A stretch of 5,588 bases of DNA, taken from an uncultured Oscillospiraceae bacterium (GTDB lineage: Bacteria; Bacillota; Clostridia; Oscillospirales; Oscillospiraceae). The notes under the pieces were generated by a model. The model had not been told where the DNA came from. It saw only the letters and a program-made list of their open reading frames with translations, and ran no database searches. A program made the translations under genes and the position numbers. Location: assembly GCA_934668605.1 (NCBI GenBank), contig CAKUNY010000135.1, positions 1 to 5,588 of the forward strand. Direction: 5' to 3'. Shown here piece after piece: positions 1 to 4,511 of this stretch (position 1 is its first letter; every line of letters starts with the position of its first letter).

Positions 1-20
1 CCCGCCGGAACCCCGGCGGG
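1..20. repeat. GC-rich perfect hairpin at left edge
   Basis: Positions 1-8 (CCCGCCGG) pair perfectly with 13-20 (CCGGCGGG) around a 4-nt AACC loop. No T-run follows directly on the plus strand; on the minus strand the flank lies outside the window. It could be an intrinsic terminator of a gene to the left or a palindromic repeat unit, and the window cannot decide. Confidence 0.5.
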
Positions 21-99
21 CGTCGCAGATTTTCGGATTTTTTCATCACGTCCGTACGGGATTCGCGAAAATCCCCCTACGCTCCGCTTTCGGAAATTC

Positions 100-205
100 C
101 GTAGGGGCGGGCGACTCTGCCCGCCCGCGGGAAAATCCGTTTTTTACGAAAATCTCCGGCAAATTCGTTGGTACCCAAGGGCGGACAGAGTCGTCCGCCC
201 CTACG
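100..205. repeat. MITE-like inverted repeat, 27-bp ends
   Basis: Positions 100-126 and 179-205 are inverted copies, 25 of 27 bases identical, beginning CGTAGGGGCGG. They flank about 52 bp of AT-richer DNA. Each copy is itself a hairpin: 105-112 pairs with 119-126, and 179-186 with 193-200, each an 8-bp stem with a 6-nt loop. The only two differences between the copies are the two partners of one base pair (G111-C120 versus T194-A185 on the plus strand), so pairing is kept. A third arm, CCCCTACG at 74-81, can pair with 100-107. There is no ORF. No target-site duplication is obvious. The rest of 1-222 holds nothing else I can name; no clear T-tailed terminator follows nrdR. Confidence 0.65.
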
Positions 206-222
206 AAGCCATAGTTATGCGC

Positions 223-678
223 TTATTTTTCTTCCAGCAGCTTATTGAGTTCGCGCATAAAGCTGTCGATGTCCTTGAACTGCCGGTAGACCGAGGCAAA
301 GCGCACGTAGGCCACTTCGTCGAGGGGCTTGAGCCGCTCCATAACGAGCTCACCGATCTGCGTGGTAGAAACCTCGCGGTCAAGGGAGTTCTGGATGATC
401 TGCTCGATCGCATCCGTTGCGGCTTCCAGCTTTGCCAGCGCCACCGGGCGCTTTTCGCAGGCGCGGAGCATGCCGTTGAGGATCTTGTTGCGGTCAAACG
501 CCTGCCGCGCGCCGTCGCGCTTGATGACCACAATGGGCAGACATTCGACTGTCTCATAGGTCGTAAACCGCTTCTGGCATGACAGGCACTCGCGTCTTCT
601 GCGGATGCTCTGCCCGTCTTCCGAGTGGCGCGAATCGACGACCTTGCTCTCCTGATACCCACAATACGGACACTTCAT
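223..678 (-). CDS. nrdR: Transcriptional repressor NrdR
   Basis: NrdR represses ribonucleotide reductase genes and senses the dNTP/ATP state. The 151-residue product is the usual family length. Residues 1-45 form the zinc ribbon, with Cys3/Cys6 and Cys31/Cys34 as two CxxC pairs and a basic IRRRRE stretch between them. Residues about 49-139 are the ATP-cone, with the expected VIKRDG...FDRNKI start and the [13 protein letters not shown] block near 122-134. The reading frame extends upstream to 756, but the ATG at 678 is chosen because GGGAGGAA lies a normal distance before it and the protein then begins MKCPYCG, the standard NrdR start. It has its own promoter at 712-740. The gene order with the small upstream gene is co-directional, 98 bp apart. 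No ribonucleotide reductase gene is in view. Confidence 0.97.
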   Translation of the reverse strand: MKCPYCGYQESKVVDSRHSEDGQSIRRRRECLSCQKRFTTYETVECLPIVVIKRDGARQAFDRNKILNGMLRACEKRPVALAKLEAATDAIEQIIQNSLDREVSTTQIGELVMERLKPLDEVAYVRFASVYRQFKDIDSFMRELNKLLEEK

Positions 679-711
679 GGCATGTTCCTCCCGGCGGCAA
701 AATATAGTTTG

Positions 712-740
712 ATTATAGCAAACCGGCTTTGCCTTGTCTA
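712..740 (-). promoter_or_regulatory. Sigma-A promoter of nrdR
   Basis: On the minus strand, TAGACA (740-735, 5 of 6 to TTGACA) and TATAAT (717-712, perfect) are separated by exactly 17 bp, and TGC just before the -10 makes it an extended -10. Transcription should start near 705, about 27 nt before the nrdR ATG. A 7-bp inverted repeat, AAACCGG at 720-726 and CCGGTTT at 741-747, brackets the -35 element. Confidence 0.8.
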
Positions 741-776
741 CCGGTTTTTCACCCAATTCCCGGCAAATTCGCGCGA

Positions 777-1061
777 TTACAACAGGTCTTCCACCACCTC
801 CCGCAAGCTTACCGGCGTCACCGTTCCGCGCGCAAGCGTCGCAAGGAGCTGGTCAATGTCCTCCCGCGAGGTCGTGATGTCCGGAACCTCCGCACGCGGC
901 GATTCTTCTTCGCCCACGGCCTTGACAGCAGCGCCAAAGCGGGTGGTTCCGTCGTCCGCCTCCTCGCTCAGCCGGTAGTACCGGAGCTCCAGGGGGACGC
1001 CCCGGCAGGTACGGATGGTTTTCGTGTGCACAAGCGATCGATTTTTTGTTTTCATTGTCAT
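777..1061 (-). CDS. Small DUF6514-like protein
   Basis: A 94-residue soluble, acidic protein with no signal peptide or membrane segment. After a basic N-terminus (about 1-20) comes a strand-rich part containing [10 protein letters not shown] (about 25-34), then a likely helical C-terminal half ending in a [13 protein letters not shown] segment. This layout fits my memory of the clostridial DUF6514 family, whose function is unknown; the assignment is by recognition only. The start at 1061 is preferred over the in-frame ATG at 1055 because AGGAGGG sits 8 nt upstream of the first. It is divergent from the YihY-type gene and lies upstream of nrdR on the same strand, but nrdR has its own promoter, so a shared operon is not required. 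Confidence 0.75.
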   Translation of the reverse strand: MTMKTKNRSLVHTKTIRTCRGVPLELRYYRLSEEADDGTTRFGAAVKAVGEEESPRAEVPDITTSREDIDQLLATLARGTVTPVSLREVVEDLL

Positions 1062-1258
1062 TTTTTATTCCCTCCTGCTTCCTATTGAACCACAGATCGT
1101 GTATACTGGAAACGAAAAGTATTCGCGCGCATTTGACACGATTCGCCGCATTTTTCAGAAATTCCGGGAAAAAACCCGGCAAGCGTCAGATATCCCGAGA
1201 CAATTCTTCCATGTGATTCCTATTGTGTCGAAAACTTTTTTTGAGGAGGGGGTTGCTC

Positions 1259-2080
1259 ATGCGTCTACCGGAGCCTGCTTCGCGCGCGCTGCGCGAGCTC
1301 AAACGCACGCAGATCCCCGTTTACGCCGGAAACGCGGCGTTCTTTCTCGTGCTGTCCTTTCTGCCGCTTCTGACGCTGCTGCTGGGAATCCTGCAATACA
1401 CGCTCTTTCAGCCCGAGGACTTGCTCGAAATTTTCTCGCGCATCATGCCGGACGAGGTTCTGCCGCTGTTTGAGGATTTTTTGCAGAAGGCGTACCGCCG
1501 AAGCGGCGCGGCGGTGATCTCCTTGAGCGCGGTGACGGCTGCGTGGTCTGCCTCCAACGGCATTTACGGCATGGCGCGCGGGCTCGGCGCGGTGCTGGAT
1601 GTGAAGGAGACGAGAAGCTATGTCCATATGCGGCTGTTGTGTTTATTCTACATGCTGCTTTTCGTGCTGGGGCTCGTGCTGACGCTTCTTCTGCATGTGT
1701 TTGGCCAGAAGCTGCTCTCGGTTTTTACCGAGCGGGCGCTGCCGCTTGCAAGGACGCTGTCTTTTTTGCTGGAGCACTTGCAGCTGTATTCGTTCTTCCT
1801 TCTCACGGCGCTGTTTTCGCTTCTCTATCTCGCCCTGCCGAACCGGCGGCAGCGGCTCTCGCGCGTGCTTCCGGGGGCGCTTTGTGCGGCGGGGGCGTGG
1901 CTGTTATTCTCCGCGCTGTTTTCTGTCTACGTCAATCACTTTGCAAAGGGGCTCGCGCTCTATGGGAGCCTCACGACGATGGTTCTCACGATGCTCTGGG
2001 TCTACGTCTGCGTCAGCATCGTCTTCTATGGCGCGTTTTTGAACCGCCTGCTTGCCCGGTATCATGAAAAACACACTTGA
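1259..2080 (+). CDS. YihY/BrkB-family inner membrane protein
   Basis: A 273-residue polytopic membrane protein. Hydrophobic segments lie at about 24-50, 83-97, 125-147, 172-193, 205-224 and 238-263, matching the six-helix pattern of the family. Family marks visible are the first helix NAAFFLVLSFLPLLTLLLG, a GMARGLGAVLDVKETRS block near 104-120, and the C-terminal YGSLTTMVLTMLWVYV followed by GAFLNR (near 235-263). The family was once called ribonuclease BN, which is wrong for these membrane proteins; the true substrate or role is unknown. The frame opens at 1223, but the ATG at 1259 is preceded by GAGGAGG at 1243-1249 with 9 nt spacing, so I start there. It is monocistronic, ending in a terminator at 2087-2113. 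Confidence 0.92.
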   Translation: MRLPEPASRALRELKRTQIPVYAGNAAFFLVLSFLPLLTLLLGILQYTLFQPEDLLEIFSRIMPDEVLPLFEDFLQKAYRRSGAAVISLSAVTAAWSASNGIYGMARGLGAVLDVKETRSYVHMRLLCLFYMLLFVLGLVLTLLLHVFGQKLLSVFTERALPLARTLSFLLEHLQLYSFFLLTALFSLLYLALPNRRQRLSRVLPGALCAAGAWLLFSALFSVYVNHFAKGLALYGSLTTMVLTMLWVYVCVSIVFYGAFLNRLLARYHEKHT

Positions 2081-2086
2081 TCGAAG

Positions 2087-2113
2087 CGCTCCGGAAAAAT
2101 CCGGGGCGTTTTT
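2087..2113 (+). terminator. Intrinsic terminator after YihY-type gene
   Basis: CGCTCCGGA (2087-2095) pairs with TCCGGGGCG (2100-2108) through nine pairs, one of them G-U, around an AAAA loop, and TTTTT follows at 2109-2113. It begins 6 nt after the stop codon. The T-run and following CATG can also pair back to CATGAAAAAC at 2063-2072, inside the last codons. Confidence 0.9.
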
Positions 2114-2120
2114 CATGCGC

Positions 2121-2147
2121 TGTAACACTTTGGCCGGACGATACGTC
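2121..2147 (+). promoter_or_regulatory. ECF-type promoter of sigma operon
   Basis: TGTAAC at 2121-2126 and CGTC at 2144-2147 are separated by 17 bp. This is the layout of promoters read by Bacillus-type ECF sigma factors (TGAAAC or TGTAAC, 16-17 bp, CGTC/CGAC/CGTA). It lies directly downstream of the terminator and 41 bp upstream of the ECF sigma gene, the expected place for autoregulation. No sigma-A promoter of comparable quality is visible in the same gap. Confidence 0.6.
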
Positions 2148-2188
2148 CTGTAGGGCAGCACGTGCAAGTTTGAAAACGAGGTGATGAT

Positions 2189-2749
2189 ATGACGGAACTG
2201 TCCGAAGAGGAAGCATTGACCCGCCTGCGCGCGCAGGATCCCGCCGCGCTGCACTGGCTCATCGGGCGCTACAACCGGTATGTCGCGTCCATCATCCGCG
2301 CGGTACTGGGAAAGACCTGCCGCGAAGAGGACGCGGAGGAGCTGACCGCCGACGTGTTTTACAGCGTCTTCCGCCGTGCGGGCTCTGTCAGTCCCGGAAA
2401 GCTGCAAGCATACTTGGGCGCGGCGGCCAGAAACCGCGCAAAGGACTTCCTCCGGAAGCAAAAGCCGCTGGAGGCCGATCTCGACGAGCTGACGCTCCCG
2501 GATGAAGAGGGGGCTGCCCCGGAAGCAGAGCTTTTGCGCCGCGAACGGCAAAGGCGTGTCAAGGAGGCGATTTTTTCGATGGAGCCCATCGACCGGGAAA
2601 TTTTCCTGCGCTATTACTATTATTTGCAGCCTGCGCGCGAGATCGCAGAGTCCATGCACCTTACCCCCGGCGCGGTGCGTACCCGGCTTTCGCGCGGCCG
2701 GGCAGCGCTCAAAAAACGACTTTCACAGGAGGAATTTTTATGCGAGTAA
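2189..2749 (+). CDS. ECF RNA polymerase sigma factor
   Basis: A 186-residue sigma-70 family protein of the extracytoplasmic-function type, having only regions 2 and 4. Region 2 covers about 22-90, with the core-binding helix around EELTADVFYSVF (50-61) and the DNA-melting part AYLGAAARNRAKDFLRK (74-90). An acidic linker follows at 93-115. Region 4 covers about 123-178, with the helix-turn-helix PAREIAESMHLTPGAVRTRLSRGRAAL recognising the -35 element. GAGG at 2178-2181 lies 7 nt before the ATG. The gene overlaps the next by 10 bp, so the two are translationally linked. The partner is probably its membrane anti-sigma, and the ECF-like promoter upstream suggests self-activation. The exact ECF subgroup cannot be fixed by eye. 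Confidence 0.93.
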   Translation: MTELSEEEALTRLRAQDPAALHWLIGRYNRYVASIIRAVLGKTCREEDAEELTADVFYSVFRRAGSVSPGKLQAYLGAAARNRAKDFLRKQKPLEADLDELTLPDEEGAAPEAELLRRERQRRVKEAIFSMEPIDREIFLRYYYYLQPAREIAESMHLTPGAVRTRLSRGRAALKKRLSQEEFLCE

Positions 2750-3864
2750 AACTGACCGACCTTCTGGATGATTTGGAATTAGACCCGGAGCTTTTGCCGC
2801 TTCCGGAGGCAAAGCGCCCCACCCGCGCGCGCACCGAACAGCTTGTTCGGAAGCGTCTGTCGCTCCCGCGCCGCTGCGTCCGCTCTGCGAGAAGAACGCT
2901 GCTGGCCGCAGCCATAGCCGCGCTGCTGAGCCTTATGGCGGTGGCGGGCGTGCTCGGGCTTCTGGAGATCTCCCGCGCCGATCTCGGCGTGACGCAGCCG
3001 GAAAAAATCCCAGAATACACGGAGTATGAACCCGCGCCGCAGGCAGCCGGTGCGCGCCTGATCAGCAGCTTCTGCGCGGGAAAGCGGGTGATCGCCTATG
3101 TCGAGCTGGCAAACGTCACGCAGGACATGAACCGCGCCTATCAGACGGCGATGGACACCTATGGAATTTCGCTCTGGTCGTGCCGGGCAAAGCCGTATTC
3201 CGTCTGGGCAGAGCAGCTTACCTATGATAAAGCTTCGCAGAAGGCGCTTCTGCGCGTGGAGCTCTACACCTACGAAGCGATCGAGTCGGGCGAGGTCACC
3301 ATCGAGCTCTGCTTTGACTCGCAGGAAAACGGCCGCGAAACGGCGGGGGAGGTCTTCGACGCCATTACGGTTCCCGTTTTGCCCTCCGAAGCCCTACAGG
3401 CGGCGCCGGGTCTTTCCGTTTCCTCTGACTTTCTCGAAGAATCCGCCGTTATGCAGACGCTCACGCTCGACGCAGGCACGCTTCGCGTCACGCTGCAAGC
3501 GCCCGCGTTGGAGCAATATCTGTCAAAGCGCGCAGACGGCGCATTGGATGCGCTGGTCAGGGGCTATTTTGGGCAGGATGCGGAAAATCCAACGGAGCTG
3601 GACGCGCAGGTCGCCTACCGCAGAAGCTGGAACGGCGCGCTGAACGAGCTGTTTAAAGACGCGGCGATCGAATTTGCCGGCGGAACGCAGACGCCGCTTT
3701 CCGCTCTGTTTGAGGACAGCGCCTGCTTCTTCTCTGTGTCCCTTCCAGAGACGCGCGACGGGCTGGGGCTCTATACCTTCGAGGCCGCCCTCTCGACCCC
3801 CGTCGCGTTAGAAGACGTGCAGGCCATCAAAATTGCCGGACAGGAAATACTGTTTGCGGATTGA
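2740..3864 (+). CDS. Putative membrane anti-sigma factor/sensor
   Basis: A 374-residue single-pass membrane protein. Residues 1-50 are a charged cytoplasmic head, 53-75 a hydrophobic segment (LLAAAIAALLSLMAVAGVLGLL) with Arg before it, and 76-374 a large extracytoplasmic part. The topology and the 10-bp overlap with the ECF gene make an anti-sigma role likely: the head would hold the sigma factor and the outer part sense a signal. There is no HxxxCxxC zinc anti-sigma motif. The outer part seems to have two strand-rich halves (about 104-216 and 225-374). The ending PVALEDVQAIKIAGQEI resembles the C-terminus of DUF4179-type proteins found beside clostridial ECF genes, but I hold this loosely. 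Four Cys lie outside (112, 148, 191, 329). AGGAGG at 2727-2732 lies 7 nt before the ATG. No T-tailed terminator follows. Confidence 0.85.
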   Translation: MRVKLTDLLDDLELDPELLPLPEAKRPTRARTEQLVRKRLSLPRRCVRSARRTLLAAAIAALLSLMAVAGVLGLLEISRADLGVTQPEKIPEYTEYEPAPQAAGARLISSFCAGKRVIAYVELANVTQDMNRAYQTAMDTYGISLWSCRAKPYSVWAEQLTYDKASQKALLRVELYTYEAIESGEVTIELCFDSQENGRETAGEVFDAITVPVLPSEALQAAPGLSVSSDFLEESAVMQTLTLDAGTLRVTLQAPALEQYLSKRADGALDALVRGYFGQDAENPTELDAQVAYRRSWNGALNELFKDAAIEFAGGTQTPLSALFEDSACFFSVSLPETRDGLGLYTFEAALSTPVALEDVQAIKIAGQEILFAD

Positions 3865-3876
3865 GACAGCGTTTCC

Positions 3877-3911
3877 CGTAAAATCCTCACAAATTTGCGT
3901 AAAATCCCCAC
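3877..3911. repeat. 14-bp direct repeat, 21-bp period
   Basis: CGTAAAATCCTCAC at 3877-3890 recurs as CGTAAAATCCCCAC at 3898-3911, 13 of 14 identical with a start-to-start distance of 21 bp. It lies in the 3' flank of the putative anti-sigma gene. No function is evident. Confidence 0.4.
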
Positions 3912-3939
3912 GAACTTCCCGGAAGATTCCCGGCATAAA

Positions 3940-4214
3940 GAGAAGGGACTGCTTCATTTGAAGCAGCCCCTTCTCAGTGTGTCAAGAAAACCTCGTAGAG
4001 TTTCGCCCCGCAGGGCGAAATAAAATGGAAATCCATTTTATCCGGCGGCTTTGCCGACCGGAAAAATACATATCGCCTCGACTGCGCGCATAATTTGTGC
4101 GCCTTTGGCGCACAAATTATGCGCGCAGTCGAGGCGCAGCCCTTTCTGTCAAGAAAGCGTCAGCTTTTTTGACAGTCTCAGAAGGGACTGCTTCTTCTGA
4201 GGCAGTCCCTTCTG
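3940..4214. repeat. Hairpin-array element with ~50-bp inverted ends
   Basis: This fills most of the gene-free stretch 3865-4231. The left end (3940-3989) and right end (4214-4165, inverted) align at about 40 of 50 positions by hand. Each end carries a strong hairpin: 3940-3956 with 3959-3975 (one mismatch) and 4179-4194 with 4199-4214 (one G-U), both containing AGAAGGGACTGC. Inside lie hairpins at 4001-4020, 4021-4040 and 4041-4062, touching one another, a perfect 30-bp stem at 4074-4136, and a further stem of 4146-4158 with 4163-4175. No ORF in it looks coding. Neither end hairpin has a T-tail, so ordinary termination is not well supported, though Rho-independent stops for both flanking genes remain possible. 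It resembles a MITE or an intergenic palindromic repeat. Confidence 0.7.
4074..4136. repeat. Perfect 30-bp stem, 3-nt loop
   Basis: Positions 4074-4103 are the exact reverse complement of 4107-4136, with a TTT loop at 4104-4106. The stem mixes GC-rich (CGCCTCGACTGCGCGC) and AT-rich (ATAATTTG) parts. As RNA it would be an extremely stable hairpin; as DNA it can extrude as a cruciform. Confidence 0.9.
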
Positions 4215-4231
4215 TTCGCAAAGCCCGGTGT

Positions 4232-4393
4232 TTACTTCTGGATGAACGACAGGCAGTCGGTGCACTGATCCATCGACGGATGGCATTCGTGCGTGCCGAT
4301 TCTCACGCGGTCGAGCGAGCAGTAGTCCTGCGAAGCGCAGTGGTTGCGGCAGGAGACGACGTTGCATTCAATTGCCTTGTTTGCATGATCCAT
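4232..4393 (-). CDS. DUF1540 Cys-rich mini-protein
   Basis: A 53-residue protein with seven cysteines at positions 10, 15, 19, 25, 37, 44 and 47. The order IECNVVSC...NHC...DYCSLDRVRIG...C matches the DUF1540 pattern: a Cys-x4-Cys start, a Tyr-Cys, a short strand with Ile-Gly, and a final Cys pair before a Phe. The cysteines probably bind a metal; the function of the family is not established. The start at 4393 is supported by AAAGGAGG about 9 nt upstream (near 4403-4410). It is the only gene between two structured regions: the terminator of the TPM gene lies upstream and the hairpin array downstream. A forespore-type promoter is possible at 4425-4453. The reading-frame overlap on the plus strand is a shadow. 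Confidence 0.9.
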   Translation of the reverse strand: MDHANKAIECNVVSCRNHCASQDYCSLDRVRIGTHECHPSMDQCTDCLSFIQK

Positions 4394-4424
4394 AATACAA
4401 AACCTCCTTTTTGGTTTGCAGGAG

Positions 4425-4453
4425 TAGTATGACCCGCGGGTAAAAATTCAATC
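4425..4453 (-). promoter_or_regulatory. Possible sigma-G-like promoter of DUF1540 gene
   Basis: On the minus strand CATACTA (4431-4425) matches the sigma-G -10 element as I remember it (CATNMTA), with GATTG (4453-4449, 4 of 5 to GMATR) 17 bp upstream. The predicted start leaves a leader of about 25 nt with the ribosome site. A weak sigma-A reading (CATACT) is also possible, but its best -35, TTGAAT, is only 14 bp away. Confidence 0.3.
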
Positions 4454-4463
4454 AGGAAAATTT

Positions 4464-4502
4464 ATCAAAAAAACCGGCGCTCCCGAACACAGGAAGCGCC
4501 GA
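4464..4502 (-). terminator. Intrinsic terminator of TPM-domain gene
   Basis: On the minus strand CGGCGCT (4501-4495) pairs with AGCGCCG (4481-4475), extended inward by three more pairs (4494-4492 with 4482-4484, one G-U), around a 7-nt loop. Seven Ts follow (4473-4467), then GATAAAT. It begins 10 nt after the stop codon of the TPM-domain gene. Confidence 0.9.
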
Positions 4503-4511
4503 TTGCATTTG

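Noticed and set aside
74..205. Riboswitch or T-box leader in the first 222 bases
   Set aside because: The region lies downstream of nrdR rather than upstream of a gene in the window, and I see no T-box core or known aptamer motif; its structure is explained by the inverted repeat.
1100..1107. TATAC-type -10 elements in the divergent gap
   Set aside because: The palindromic GTATAC gives a -10-like hexamer on both strands, but neither has a matching -35 at 16-18 bp.
1133..1161. TTGACA at 1133-1138 as a promoter for the YihY-type gene
   Set aside because: The hexamer is perfect but no acceptable -10 lies 16-18 bp downstream (CAGAAA at best). GAGACA (1197) with TATTGT (1221) at 18 bp is another weak candidate, and neither is good enough to call.
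1904..2659. A 251-codon open frame on the minus strand
   Set aside because: It lies antisense to the end of the YihY-type gene, its terminator and most of the ECF sigma gene, all of which have clear family marks and ribosome sites. It is a shadow of GC-rich codon use.
3940..3975. Intrinsic terminator of the anti-sigma gene
   Set aside because: The stem is strong, but it is followed by AGTGTGTCAAG with no T-run and its near-twin forms the other end of the element, so I treat it as part of the repeat.
3940..4214. CRISPR array or integron-type attC site
   Set aside because: There are no regular direct repeats with unique spacers, and the palindromes differ from one another; no integrase or Cas gene is in view.
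4149..4367. A 72-codon minus-strand frame over the DUF1540 gene
   Set aside because: It is in a different frame from the DUF1540 protein, lacks its own ribosome site, and runs into hairpin repeats.
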